DNA of 64,000 bases from Flavobacterium humi (GCF_004745595.1 NZ_SRLH01000007.1:66769-130768); one strand, 5' to 3'; numbered from the stretch's first letter, positions 1-8,755 are shown. The notes: generated from the sequence alone by a model not told the origin. Numbers and translations: made by a program.

Positions 1-594
1 TACAGTTCCTTCGGGCAAACCTTTCAAATCGGCCTCGTTGGTAATGTGAAGTTGGTAATTATTGGTTTCAGCCAAAACATTTTCGCCAAAAGTCAGCATT
101 AGTTTTGCCAATTCGGTATCGATTTCGCGCAGGCGGGACTTTTTTTCTTCCGCCAGGAGCGCCCCGTTCCGGGAGAAACTTTTGTAACTTTTGTCCAAGA
201 GCATGTTTTGTTCGGTATTCAGGCCTAGGCCGTCTTTTTGGTTGTAGACTGATTTTATACGTTCGAATAAGGCGCTGTTTAAAGTAATGTCATTGCTCAA
301 TTCTGTTAGCAAGGGAGAAATGTCCTGGGCTATTTTCTGCATTTCATCACTGGTTTCGGCCGAATTCAGGTTAAAGAAAATGCTGTTTATCCTGTCCAGG
401 GTTTGCCCTGAGAACTCCAGGGCTTCCACCGTATTTTCAAAAGTAGGCGCTTCAGGATTGCTGGTAATAGCGTCTATATCCTTTCGCGTCATTTGGATGG
501 CTTCTGTAATGGCAGGGGCAAAATGTTCGGTTTTGATCTTTGAGAAAGGCGCCGTATTGTGCTTTGTATCAAAGTATTTGGTAAGAATATTCAT
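1..594 (-). CDS. dcp: M3 family metallopeptidase (peptidyl-dipeptidase Dcp-like), N-terminal part
   Basis: Partial gene running off the left edge; 198 codons are visible, reading leftward from an ATG at 594. The N-terminus reads MNILTKYFDTKHNTAPFSKI and continues through the helical region typical of oligopeptidase A / Dcp enzymes (FENTVEALEFSGQTLDRINS). M3 enzymes are zinc peptidases that trim short peptides; the HEXXH zinc site lies in the C-terminal half, outside the window. No signal peptide is visible, so a cytoplasmic enzyme is likely. It lies downstream of purK-purE on the same strand, but the terminator at 749-780 separates them. Whether it is Dcp or oligopeptidase A cannot be decided from this part. 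Confidence 0.85.
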   Translation of the reverse strand, partial: MNILTKYFDTKHNTAPFSKIKTEHFAPAITEAIQMTRKDIDAITSNPEAPTFENTVEALEFSGQTLDRINSIFFNLNSAETSDEMQKIAQDISPLLTELSNDITLNSALFERIKSVYNQKDGLGLNTEQNMLLDKSYKSFSRNGALLAEEKKSRLREIDTELAKLMLTFGENVLAETNNYQLHITNEADLKGLPEGTV

Positions 595-748
595 AATTTT
601 ACGTATTTCATCGATTTTATTTGTGGCATGTCGAAAGTAATTTTATATTTGAATAATGATAGTCAATTCGTTACTATTTAATTACATACGAATCTAAAAA
701 GACGAGTAGATACCGATTTAACCCATCGATATTTAGTTTGTGTTTCCT

Positions 749-780
749 AAAAAGCTCCAATACCACTTTAGGAGCTTTTT
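749..780 (-). terminator. Terminator after purE
   Basis: Inverted repeat AAAAAGCTCC (749-758) and GGAGCTTTTT (771-780) with a 12-nt loop, directly after the purE stop. The A and T runs on both flanks would let it work in either direction. Confidence 0.75.
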
Positions 781-783
781 TTA

Positions 784-1263
784 TTATTTAAGGTTGGCAG
801 AAGCCGTAATCACAGCTTGCTTGAGCTCTTCCTTATAACTGATGATCTTGTTTAAAACGGATGCTTCATGGCTGCCGATAATCTGTGCGGCCAATATGCC
901 GGCATTCTTCGCGCCGTTCAGGGCCACTGTGGCTACAGGAACACCACCGGGCATTTGCAGGATAGACAGGACGCTATCCCAGCCGTCAATGGAATTGCTT
1001 GATTTTACCGGTACGCCAATAACAGGAAGTGGGCTCATCGAAGCGACCATTCCGGGAAGATGCGCTGCTCCTCCGGCTCCGGCAATAATTACCGAAATGC
1101 CACGTGTATGTGCGTTTTTACTGAAATCAAACAGTTTTTCAGGTGTACGGTGTGCTGAAACGATGTCAACTTCGGTTTCGATGTTGAAATTTTTAAGGAT
1201 GTCGATGGCTTCCTGCATGACAGGCATGTCGGAAATACTGCCCATTATTATGGCTACTTTCAT
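784..1263 (-). CDS. purE: N5-carboxyaminoimidazole ribonucleotide mutase PurE
   Basis: A 159-residue class I PurE, the usual length. It converts N5-CAIR to CAIR in de novo purine synthesis. Visible family motifs are GSISDMPVM near residue 8, SAHRTPEK near residue 37 and GGAAHLPGM near residue 65, which line the nucleotide site. It follows purK on the same strand with a 69-nt gap and no terminator in it, so the two are probably co-transcribed, and the pair performs the two-step bacterial route. A hairpin terminator follows at 749-780. The long antisense reading frame over this gene is a shadow. Confidence 0.97.
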   Translation of the reverse strand: MKVAIIMGSISDMPVMQEAIDILKNFNIETEVDIVSAHRTPEKLFDFSKNAHTRGISVIIAGAGGAAHLPGMVASMSPLPVIGVPVKSSNSIDGWDSVLSILQMPGGVPVATVALNGAKNAGILAAQIIGSHEASVLNKIISYKEELKQAVITASANLK

Positions 1264-1332
1264 TGGCTTGTTTTTGAATTATAAATTTTTGAATGTAAAG
1301 ATTCATTTAAAATTTAAAATGGATACTGGTTT

Positions 1333-2484
1333 TTAAGAAATGACTCTTATGGTGTTTTTTACTTCTTCGGCAATCTGCCTTGCTTCTGCCATATTTTGAT
1401 TGACAATGGTTACATGCCCCATTTTCCGGAAAGGACGCGTTTCCCTTTTCCCGTAAATATGGGGCGTTACTCCGTCTATGGCCATGATCTTTTCGATATT
1501 CTCATAAATAACCTGGCCGGAAAACCCTTCGGCACCGACCAAATTTACCATAATTCCGGCAACTTTGCTATCGGTATTTCCTAACGGAAGGTTCAATATG
1601 GAACGCAAATGGTTCTCGAATTGAGATGTATAACTGGCTTCAATGCTGTAATGGCCTGAGTTATGCGGGCGCGGGGCCACTTCATTGACCAGGATGGCAT
1701 CGTCTTTTGTCTGGAACATTTCGACTGCCAAAAGGCCAACATGCTGGAATGCTTCAGCGGTTTGCAAGGCTACTTTTTGCGCTTTTTCGGCGATTTCGGT
1801 ACTAATCCTGGCCGGACAGATGACATATTCGACCTGATTGGCTTCGGGATGGAATTCCATTTCCACCACCGGATATGTTTTGATTTCCCCTGAAACGTTC
1901 CTGACTACGATAACTGCCAGCTCGTTTTTGAAAGGGACCATTTCTTCTGCAATGCACTCCACTTCCGGGAGATTGCTTAAATCGGCTGCGGTGCGGACAA
2001 TTTTTACACCATTGCCATCATACCCGAACCGGGCACATTTCCAAACAAAAGGAAATGCCAAAAGGTTTTTATCAAGGGATGTTTTGAGATGGGATAAGCT
2101 CTCAAACCGCTGGTGTGGTGCGGTAGGAATGTTATGTTGGACATAAAAATCCTTCTGGGTGCCTTTGTTTTGGATCAGGCGCAGTGTTTTGGGAGATGGA
2201 AAAACCGGCAATCCTTCTTTTTCCAGCTGGTCTAAAGCGTCGAGGTTTACATTTTCAATTTCGATAGTAAGCAAGCTGGCTTTTTTGCCGAACTCGTAGA
2301 CGGTATCGTAATCCATTAGGCTGCCTTGTTGGAAAAGGGTACAGCTAAAGCGGGAAGGAGCTTCATTACTGGGATCAAGGACAAGGGTTTGAATGTCCAG
2401 TTTCTGTGTTTCCGCCAGGAGCATTTTGCCTAACTGCCCACCGCCGAGTATGCCTAATTTGAAATCGGAAGAGAAATAATTCAT
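1333..2484 (-). CDS. purK: N5-carboxyaminoimidazole ribonucleotide synthase PurK
   Basis: A 383-residue ATP-grasp enzyme making N5-CAIR from AIR, bicarbonate and ATP, the substrate for PurE just downstream. GILGGGQLGKML at residues 11-22 is the N-terminal nucleotide-fold signature and EVAPRPHNSGHYSIEA is the late ATP-grasp metal and substrate motif. The reading frame stays open up to 2637, but the extra 51 residues are not PurK-like. A TATCTTTG promoter element at 2501-2508 lies inside that extension, so ATG 2484 is the right start. Confidence 0.95.
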   Translation of the reverse strand: MNYFSSDFKLGILGGGQLGKMLLAETQKLDIQTLVLDPSNEAPSRFSCTLFQQGSLMDYDTVYEFGKKASLLTIEIENVNLDALDQLEKEGLPVFPSPKTLRLIQNKGTQKDFYVQHNIPTAPHQRFESLSHLKTSLDKNLLAFPFVWKCARFGYDGNGVKIVRTAADLSNLPEVECIAEEMVPFKNELAVIVVRNVSGEIKTYPVVEMEFHPEANQVEYVICPARISTEIAEKAQKVALQTAEAFQHVGLLAVEMFQTKDDAILVNEVAPRPHNSGHYSIEASYTSQFENHLRSILNLPLGNTDSKVAGIMVNLVGAEGFSGQVIYENIEKIMAIDGVTPHIYGKRETRPFRKMGHVTIVNQNMAEARQIAEEVKNTIRVIS

Positions 2485-2500
2485 TGTGTTGTTGTTTAGG

Positions 2501-2532
2501 CAAAGATACTTACTCCATTGATAATTAACAAT
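2501..2532 (-). promoter_or_regulatory. Promoter of purK-purE
   Basis: On the minus strand TATCTTTG (2508-2501) matches the Bacteroidota -7 element TAnnTTTG. A TTG about 20 nt upstream (within 2527-2532) fits the -33 element. It lies 16 nt before the purK ATG. Confidence 0.65.
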
Positions 2533-2906
2533 TGTACCGGGATAATTTAGGAACATATTTGGATTTGGCTGATTGTTGGGGCTATTGGAAAAGCAGTTGG
2601 TTGGCAGTATGGATGCACTTAGGGATACTACATCCATACTAGATCCATACTACATCCTGCACTCTAAGTGTGCTTTAGCTGCATTCAAACGGCATTCTAG
2701 TTGCGCTTTAAGTGTAAGTTGTAATGTATGGTAAAAACGATGTGGGATTGTGCTGTTAGGGCGAAGTGGAGTGTTTGGAAAGATTGGGGAGTATTGTAAA
2801 CTAAACTATCCATAATCTTGTGATGTTGATGAAGGAAACATCTCTTTACACTTGTCATTCCGACGAAGGAGGAATCTCTTAAAACTTATTGTTTCTTAAT
2901 GATGTC

Positions 2907-2962
2907 CTCTTTCTTCTTGACTCTTTCTTCTTGACTCTTTCTTCTTGACTCTTTCTTCTTGT
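2907..2962 (+). repeat. 14-bp tandem repeat, four copies
   Basis: The unit ctctttcttcttga is repeated three times exactly (2907-2920, 2921-2934, 2935-2948), followed by a fourth copy with one mismatch (2949-2962). The last copy runs into the hairpin at 2961-2984. Confidence 0.9.
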
Positions 2963-2984
2963 ACTTTGTCTTGATACAAAGTAC
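2961..2984. repeat. Palindromic element, copy 1
   Basis: GTACTTTGT - cttgat - ACAAAGTAC is a perfect 9-bp stem with a 6-nt loop. It lies within the 44-nt direct repeat 2956-2999, whose other copy is at 3305-3348. Confidence 0.85.
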
Positions 2985-3012
2985 CAAAAATCAAGCCTGA
3001 TTGTTTTTTATT

Positions 3013-3038
3013 TTTCTTTTGTCTTGACACAAAAGAAA
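3013..3038. repeat. Palindromic element, variant copy 2
   Basis: TTTCTTTTGT - cttgac - ACAAAAGAAA is a 10-bp stem with nearly the same loop as the copies at 2961 and 3310 but a different, still self-complementary stem. Compensatory change in the stem suggests the fold, not the sequence, is kept. Confidence 0.8.
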
Positions 3039-3229
3039 CAAAAGGTCAAGTCTTGCATTCTCGGCGGTCAGATACGTCTTGCATCCTAAAAGAAATGAAC
3101 TCGCTTCGCTCAGACAGCATTTCTTTTTACGGATACTTCGACTTTCTGACGCTCGCCTACGAATGCGAGGACGAAAGGAGGACTTGGAAAGATTGGGGAG
3201 GTTTACCTCGTCAGTTCTTTACGCTCGTG

Positions 3230-3284
3230 CCTCCTTCGTCGGAATGACAAGATTACGCAACGTTTGTCATTCCGACGAAGGAGG
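3230..3284. repeat. Inverted pair of 21-bp repeat elements
   Basis: 3230-3250 and 3264-3284 are perfect inverted copies (21 bp) separated by 13 nt. The same element occurs singly at 2851-2879. This is a REP-like dispersed palindromic unit. Confidence 0.85.
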
Positions 3285-3309
3285 AATCTCTGTAAACCTT
3301 TACTTTCTT

Positions 3310-3333
3310 GTACTTTGTCTTGATACAAAGTAC
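3310..3333. repeat. Palindromic element, copy 3
   Basis: Identical to the hairpin at 2961-2984 and part of the second copy of the 44-nt direct repeat. Confidence 0.85.
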
Positions 3334-3658
3334 CAAAAATCAAGCCTGCACAGCACAATCCTGAAAACTACCGCGTCATTGCGCTCCACGTCCCGAACCG
3401 CTCGTCGTTCCGACTCGACTATGCGGAACGCTGCCGCTTCATGACTTGTTGTTTTCTACGGATTATGCTGTGAGGGCGGGATGGAGGACTTGGAAAGATT
3501 AAGGAAGGAGCTATGTCTTTGTTCTTTGTTCTTTGTTCTTTCTTCTTCTTAAATGAAGAAAGGCAGGACCACCCCCATTAAGTGGCCCTACCTTCTGTTA
3601 AACACCAAAAATTATTTGTTAAACTACCCGGTGTTTTAGGGATTATCGTGAATGTCTG

Positions 3659-4369
3659 TCAGACAAGGACATTTTCGGTTGCAAGGCAGAATCCTTCTCC
3701 GTGGATGTTAAGGATTTCTACATTTTGGTCTGCTTTAAGGTGCTTGCGTAATTTGGCTATGTACACGTCCATGGACCTGGAAGTGAAATAATTGTTGTCT
3801 CTCCAGATTTTGATTAGTGCCAATTCCCGTACCATCAGGCTGTTTTCGTGAAGGGCGAGCATTTTTAGCAATTCGTTCTCTTTTGGAGATAATTTTACGG
3901 GTTCTTTTCCTGTAAAATGCAAAAGCCTGTTGCTTGTATTTAATACGAATTCACCAATCTTAAATTCAACATTATTCAATTTCCTCCTGGATTCCAAAAG
4001 TTTATATTGTATGATGGTTTTGATTTTTGTGACTAACACGTCAGAATCAAAAGGTTTGTTGATAAAATCATCGGCATCAGCCTTGTATCCTTTCAGGACA
4101 TCTTCCTGTACCGATTTCCCCAAAAGGAAAATAATTGGCACTTCCTTGTTTTTTTCATGAACTTCCCGGGCTAATGTAAAGCCGTCTTTATAAGGCATCA
4201 TCATATCGATAATGCATAAATCATATTTGTTTTTCCGAAACATTTCGAATCCATCCATTCCGTTTTTGGTTAAGGTAACGTCAAAACCTTTTGCTAAAAG
4301 ATAATCTTGTAATGCTGAGCCAAAAATTGTGTCATCCATTACCACTAATAGTTTTTTGCTTATTTCCAT
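3659..4369 (-). CDS. OmpR-type response regulator with atypical receiver
   Basis: A 236-residue DNA-binding regulator. The receiver domain (about 1-120) has the acidic pair D12-D13, phospho-acceptor D55 (LCIIDMMMP) and K105 (FINKPF). The C-terminal winged helix (about 135-230) is of the OmpR type. The position normally held by the switch Thr/Ser (in a FLTAK-type motif) is FLLGK here, with Leu83 in place of Thr, so the usual phosphorylation switch may be altered. No histidine kinase gene lies beside it, so it is an orphan. A perfect 11-bp inverted repeat lies 18-56 nt upstream of its start. The target genes are unknown. Confidence 0.9.
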   Translation of the reverse strand: MEISKKLLVVMDDTIFGSALQDYLLAKGFDVTLTKNGMDGFEMFRKNKYDLCIIDMMMPYKDGFTLAREVHEKNKEVPIIFLLGKSVQEDVLKGYKADADDFINKPFDSDVLVTKIKTIIQYKLLESRRKLNNVEFKIGEFVLNTSNRLLHFTGKEPVKLSPKENELLKMLALHENSLMVRELALIKIWRDNNYFTSRSMDVYIAKLRKHLKADQNVEILNIHGEGFCLATENVLV

Positions 4370-4386
4370 GCTATTCTGTTTGATTT

Positions 4387-4425
4387 AATCCTGCAGGGTG
4401 TTTTTCTTAAGAAACCTGCAGGATT
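4387..4425. promoter_or_regulatory. Inverted repeat upstream of the response regulator
   Basis: AATCCTGCAGG (4387-4397) and CCTGCAGGATT (4415-4425) form a perfect 11-bp inverted repeat around a 17-nt centre. It has no adjoining T run, so an operator or leader structure is more likely than a terminator. Confidence 0.5.
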
Positions 4426-4510
4426 GGTCATTATATTTTAAAATGAGAAGCATCAGGAAAATAAGAATCTTCATTGATGCCCATCATTTTAGACACTAAA
4501 AAAAAATAAA

Positions 4511-6706
4511 TTAATTTGATTTTACGATTTTCAGGGTTTTCTGCAAACCATCTGCTTCCGCTTTTACTAAATAGGTGCCGCTGGCCAGTTTCGATACATC
4601 GACCTGCGATTGAGCTGCATTAATGTCCTGCCTTAAAACTTCCTGGCCCAACAAATTGTATATGGCAATTTTTGAAATGGTGGAAGAATAGGATAGGTTC
4701 AACACGTCTTTCACAGGATTTGGATAAGAAGATAAACCAGGAGCATTGGTAAAGTCTGGAGTGCTTAAAGAAGCATCGTAGGCGGCAATCCCGAATTCTG
4801 CTACGTTATCGTTGAAGTATTCGAAGACACGGATATATAAAGTCGATCCGGGAGTTTGGCCTGTAAGTGATTTTAAGGAATACGATCCTGTATCGGCACC
4901 GTCATCGTCACAATCTATATGGGTTAACGATCCGCAAGTTCCGGAATATATTGAAATTACAGAATCAAATGCCGGGGCACCTCCTGCTGTGGTATCACCT
5001 GTTTCAATGGTAATATTGCCGCTTGGCGGAACAACAACGCTATACCAGAGATCTCCTCCGAACAATCCAAAACATGTAGTGCTTGCTTCTGAAGAGGCTG
5101 TCGCTGCCGCGTTGGATCCGTTTACGATATGGTCCAGGTAATTGGCGCCAGGAGTAAGGGCTATGGCATTGGAACATTCGTCATTTGTCGGAGGGCAAGC
5201 CTCGTAGCTGATTGTTCCCAAAGGGATATTGCAAACCGCATTGCTGCCATGTTGTAATGTTAATGTAACCGGTGTCCCGAAAGGGAAAGGACCTACCTGC
5301 ATGTTGCCGGTTGCTGTTACCGGCCAGTTGGTGGTACCGTCGGTTATGGAAGGCGTGCCGCTTCCCAGTGCTGTGATATTTGCCTGAACAAAGAATTGAT
5401 TGTTAGGGCAATCGAAAGTAACTGTTTTGGTTGCAGCGGGTGGAGTACAAGTGGCTACGGTTACATTGATGGTATAATCTTCAAAAGAACCGTAACTTTC
5501 ATCATAGCAAGGGATTACCGGACCGCTGTCCTGGCCTCCAATCCTCATCCTGTGGTGGCCTAAAGGAGCTGAAGCAGGAATGATGTAAGGGACAGTCAGT
5601 GTGGTCGGGATATCTGCGGAAGAAGTGCCGGAATAGACTTCTTCACCGGCATCTTCAAAATCATAATCATTGTTCCAGTCAATCCAGATTTTTGTTTCAT
5701 AGGTGTAGCCGGTCTCGTAAGTAATAGCGATTGGCATGCTTAAACCTTGGTATGCATCGGTAATCATGGCACTGTAATCCCCGTAATTATTGGTTTCTGT
5801 CGTAGTGGTGTTGTTTATGGTCCCCATGGTCACATTGGTTATCCCTGAACCGTCTACGGAACTTGGATTAGGAGCACAATAGCAAGGTGCTGCGGCTGTA
5901 GTAAAACTGTTGGCAGGGCATCCTGTTGACGGGCCGATAATGTTGTAAGGAACCGCTTTCCAATAATAGGTGGTATTGGGAGTTTGGTTGTTTAGTGTGT
6001 AGGTAGTGCTTAAACCCACGTCCTGGCTGTTTACAATATCCGTTCCTCCCGGAGTAGTACCGATAGTCAGGTAATATCCGTCTGCATCGGTTGACGCGTC
6101 CCATGCAATCGAAGAGGCAAAATTTCCACAAGTAGGATTTATGGTTGAAACCGGATTGGTAATGCAGGCAGGAGGGGCTAAAGGTATAGCATTGACCGTA
6201 ATGTCGTCCAGGTACAGTTCATTCAGGTTGGTCGTAGTGGAACGAAAGGCGATATACACTGTTTGCCCTAAGTAAGCATTCAGGTTATAGGTGTATTTTT
6301 GCCATGTTTGTGTAGGAGGAGTAACTCCTGAGGTGATAATCCCGGCAAAATTAGCAGGGCTCGTTCCTGTTGTTGAAATCAGGATGTCGAAATTTTCAGG
6401 AAACGTATCGGAAAGATTACTGCCCCATAACGACAATTGGTTGCTTGCCGCCGTTACTGTAAATTGAGGCGTGATCAAATAATCATCGTGTGCGTCTGAA
6501 GAATAGCTTATCCGTACAATATGGCTCCCGGTATGGGCGCTAATTGGCAGTGTGTCATCTTCCCAGGCTTCCCATCCGTTTGCATCGCCACCGTTGATGA
6601 CGGTCCAGGAGGAAAGGATCCCAGCCTCGAAGCTGTCGCTGAATTGTGCATAGCCATGATAGGCAAACGCCAAAAATGACGTCAACAATAAAGTAATTTT
6701 TTTCAT
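4511..6706 (-). CDS. T9SS-secreted multi-domain adhesin-like protein
   Basis: A 731-residue exported protein. Domains in order: signal peptide 1-20 (ends GYAQ); choice-of-anchor J / cleaved-adhesin domain about 21-173; fibronectin type III-like domain about 178-270; GEVED domain about 275-418 (IWIDWNNDYDFEDAGEEVYS is its hallmark); a Cys-containing beta-rich domain about 505-645; and a C-terminal T9SS type A sorting domain about 660-731 (NPVKDVLNLSY, then GTYLVKAEADG). In this family the last domain directs export through the type IX system and anchoring at the surface. No catalytic domain is seen, so adhesion or carbohydrate binding is the likely role. The next gene upstream (TPR/HTH protein) is on the same strand with a 105-nt gap. 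Confidence 0.88.
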   Translation of the reverse strand: MKKITLLLTSFLAFAYHGYAQFSDSFEAGILSSWTVINGGDANGWEAWEDDTLPISAHTGSHIVRISYSSDAHDDYLITPQFTVTAASNQLSLWGSNLSDTFPENFDILISTTGTSPANFAGIITSGVTPPTQTWQKYTYNLNAYLGQTVYIAFRSTTTNLNELYLDDITVNAIPLAPPACITNPVSTINPTCGNFASSIAWDASTDADGYYLTIGTTPGGTDIVNSQDVGLSTTYTLNNQTPNTTYYWKAVPYNIIGPSTGCPANSFTTAAAPCYCAPNPSSVDGSGITNVTMGTINNTTTTETNNYGDYSAMITDAYQGLSMPIAITYETGYTYETKIWIDWNNDYDFEDAGEEVYSGTSSADIPTTLTVPYIIPASAPLGHHRMRIGGQDSGPVIPCYDESYGSFEDYTINVTVATCTPPAATKTVTFDCPNNQFFVQANITALGSGTPSITDGTTNWPVTATGNMQVGPFPFGTPVTLTLQHGSNAVCNIPLGTISYEACPPTNDECSNAIALTPGANYLDHIVNGSNAAATASSEASTTCFGLFGGDLWYSVVVPPSGNITIETGDTTAGGAPAFDSVISIYSGTCGSLTHIDCDDDGADTGSYSLKSLTGQTPGSTLYIRVFEYFNDNVAEFGIAAYDASLSTPDFTNAPGLSSYPNPVKDVLNLSYSSTISKIAIYNLLGQEVLRQDINAAQSQVDVSKLASGTYLVKAEADGLQKTLKIVKSN

Positions 6707-6811
6707 AGTCTAGTTGGTTTCGGTTATAGTTGCCCAAATATTGAAATAACCAAACAAACAACCTTAACTTAGAGCAGTATAATTTGTGACACAAGGCCGG
6801 ATAAATTGTGA

Positions 6812-8479
6812 CTAATGTAGCGAAGCCAAGTAATCATAAAGGTTTACGCTGTCCGGCAATTCCATTTTTGAGGTGATCCTTTCCTTCCTTTTTCGGGAAG
6901 AATCCTGGGAAATATTAAGCATGGAAGCAATTTCCTTGTTGTTCAGGTTCATATAAATATACGAAATATAGCGGATATCATTTACGGAAAGATTGGTGTG
7001 TTTTGTTTTTAGGGCAGTGAGGAAACCTTGGTTGACTTCTTCAAAATGCGTTACAAAATCATTCCAGTCATTGTTAAGGTCAAGATGGCTCCTTAATGAT
7101 TCCATTTGCGTAATCAGTACGTTGTTTTTGGAAACCTGTGCCAATCGTGAAAGCTCGGAGAGAATGTTCTCGATCATTTGGTTCCTTCCGGATAAATATA
7201 ACGCTTTAACAGATAATTTCCTATTTTTTAGCTCTATTTCTTTTTTCAGCCGTTCTTGTTCAGACAGCAAAATGGTTTTGTTTTCGCTGCATTCTTTTTC
7301 AAATTGCAGGGATTCGTTGTTCTTTTTTATGAGTTCCAGTTCGAGAATCTTGCGGTCCCTTTCGGCAATGATTTTCCGCTGTTTGTATTTGATGGATAAA
7401 CTTCTCAAAACCCAAATAACGGAAATCACGATAATTAAGATACCTGCAATGATAGAGTAGAATATTTTCCGTTCGTTGATCCGCCTGTTTTCATTAACGG
7501 TCAATTGGTTTTTATAATTGATGATCCCCAGCTTTACTTTGCTGTTTTCATAGAATTTGCTGTTTTTGGCCTTGTCGAGGTTTTTATTGGTCTTGATAAT
7601 GGAATCTTTGTACTGAAAAGCAGTCTGGTAGTTCTTTTTCCGGAAATGGATTTCAGACATCACCCCAAACGCATCCAGTTTCATTTTAGGGCTTGGGTTA
7701 AGGGAGAGTACTTTGGCTACATAGGCCTGGGCTTTGTCAAGTTTGTTTTCATTAAGGTATGCTCTTGCGATGACTGTGTACAGTAAAATTCCGGTTTCAT
7801 TGAAATCCAGGCTTTTGGCCGTTTTGAGTAATTCTTCCGCAGATTTCCTGGCCTGTTCCGACTTGCCGTCATTGAGGTCACAGGCGCAGAGCCCTATTTT
7901 TGCCAGGGTGAGGAATTCTTCTTTTCCGGTCAAAAGAGGCAATGCTTCATTAAAATAAGCCCTACCCAGTTTGTAATTGCCGGTACCGTTGGCCGAATTT
8001 CCCAGGTTTACGGCATACAACCCTATTTTTACAAAGTCTTTGCGTTCTTTGGCGATTTTGTATGCTCTTTTAAAATAATCATTGGCTTTGGGGTAATCTT
8101 CTTCTTCAAAATAAAGAATGGCAATATTGTTCAATACGGTCATTTCTTCTTTTGTCCCTAATTTTTTTATGGCCAAAGTATAGGCCTCCAGATAATAATT
8201 TAGCGCTTCGCCATGTTCGAGCAGCATATAATAATTTGCTCCAATATTGTTTAATGCCAGGAATTGCTGCCTGCCCCAATCGTTCTTTTTGGCCAGGTTA
8301 AGCGCATCTGTCAGTAATTGCAGTGAGCGGGAATACTGGTTTTTGTTAAGCGCTTCCTTGCCTTTTTCGATTAAAGCCTCGCATACTATTTTCGAATTTC
8401 CCTGCGCTATGGATATAGTGGGGAGCAATAGCAGGAAAACGAAGGTTAAGAACCTGAATTTGCATTTGTTTTTGAACAT
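6812..8479 (-). CDS. TPR membrane protein with C-terminal LuxR-like HTH
   Basis: 555 residues: signal or anchor segment at the N-terminus (ends ISIAQ), six or so tetratricopeptide repeats (about 25-310), one transmembrane helix (IFYSIIAGILIIVISVIWVL), a charged coiled coil, and a C-terminal helix-turn-helix (LNNKEIASMLNISQDSSRKR). This architecture is common in Bacteroidota and suggests a membrane-bound regulator with outward-facing TPRs and an inward-facing DNA-binding domain. The frame stays open to 8533, but the promoter at 8505-8533 overlaps that extension and the signal sequence begins at ATG 8479, so I use 8479. The regulated genes are unknown; the adjacent T9SS protein gene is a candidate. 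Confidence 0.85.
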   Translation of the reverse strand: MFKNKCKFRFLTFVFLLLLPTISIAQGNSKIVCEALIEKGKEALNKNQYSRSLQLLTDALNLAKKNDWGRQQFLALNNIGANYYMLLEHGEALNYYLEAYTLAIKKLGTKEEMTVLNNIAILYFEEEDYPKANDYFKRAYKIAKERKDFVKIGLYAVNLGNSANGTGNYKLGRAYFNEALPLLTGKEEFLTLAKIGLCACDLNDGKSEQARKSAEELLKTAKSLDFNETGILLYTVIARAYLNENKLDKAQAYVAKVLSLNPSPKMKLDAFGVMSEIHFRKKNYQTAFQYKDSIIKTNKNLDKAKNSKFYENSKVKLGIINYKNQLTVNENRRINERKIFYSIIAGILIIVISVIWVLRSLSIKYKQRKIIAERDRKILELELIKKNNESLQFEKECSENKTILLSEQERLKKEIELKNRKLSVKALYLSGRNQMIENILSELSRLAQVSKNNVLITQMESLRSHLDLNNDWNDFVTHFEEVNQGFLTALKTKHTNLSVNDIRYISYIYMNLNNKEIASMLNISQDSSRKRKERITSKMELPDSVNLYDYLASLH

Positions 8480-8504
8480 GACTTTGGGGTTGTAATGTTT
8501 CAGC

Positions 8505-8533
8505 CAAAGATACGGATAATTGAAAAAAAACAA
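8505..8533 (-). promoter_or_regulatory. Promoter of the TPR/HTH gene
   Basis: On the minus strand TTG (8533-8531), 18 nt, then TATCTTTG (8512-8505): a full match to the Bacteroidota -33/-7 promoter. It lies 25 nt before the ATG at 8479. Confidence 0.7.
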
Positions 8534-8755
8534 TAGTATTGAATAAAATGTTATTGTTATTTTAAAGAAAGAGCAATTTGGTTGCTAATTTACTTTTGTC
8601 AACAAAGTGTTTTGGAGTGTGTTTTGCCAGGATTTTTAGTACTAGGAGAAACCAGGATGTTTTTTCAGTGCGTGGGAAAAGCCTTGTTTTTTTTAACTCA
8701 TTTTTAAGGCTCTATTGGTATAATTTTTCTAATTTTGTGTCGTTATTGGTACCAA

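Larger units (their letters stand above)
2640..3560. repeat. Repeat-rich gene-free interval
   Basis: About 900 bp between purK and a response regulator without a credible gene. It holds three copies of a 26-28-nt element containing CATTCCGACGAAGGAGGAAT (direct at 2851-2879 and 3264-3291, inverted at 3230-3251), two copies of a 44-nt perfect direct repeat (2956-2999 and 3305-3348), three small hairpins with a cttgat/cttgac loop, a 14-bp tandem array and a 7-bp array (TCTTTGT, three copies at 3516-3536). A looser module containing TGGAAAGATT recurs near 2776, 3185 and 3491. Reading frames at 3053-3444 are built from these repeats and are not genes. Confidence 0.85.

Noticed and set aside
842..1336. 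164-codon frame on the plus strand over purE
   Set aside because: Exact antisense shadow of purE; no domain and no promoter of its own.
2485..2637. N-terminal extension of PurK by 51 codons
   Set aside because: Not PurK-like and overlaps the TATCTTTG promoter; the family start is at 2484.
2907..3348. Possible CRISPR array
   Set aside because: Repeats are adjacent or irregularly placed with no unique spacers of constant length; no cas genes.
3053..3444. Two overlapping plus-strand frames
   Set aside because: Built from the palindromic repeats; no recognisable protein.
4387..4425. Terminator for the T9SS adhesin gene
   Set aside because: Good stem but no T run on either side and a 17-nt loop; kept as a possible operator instead.
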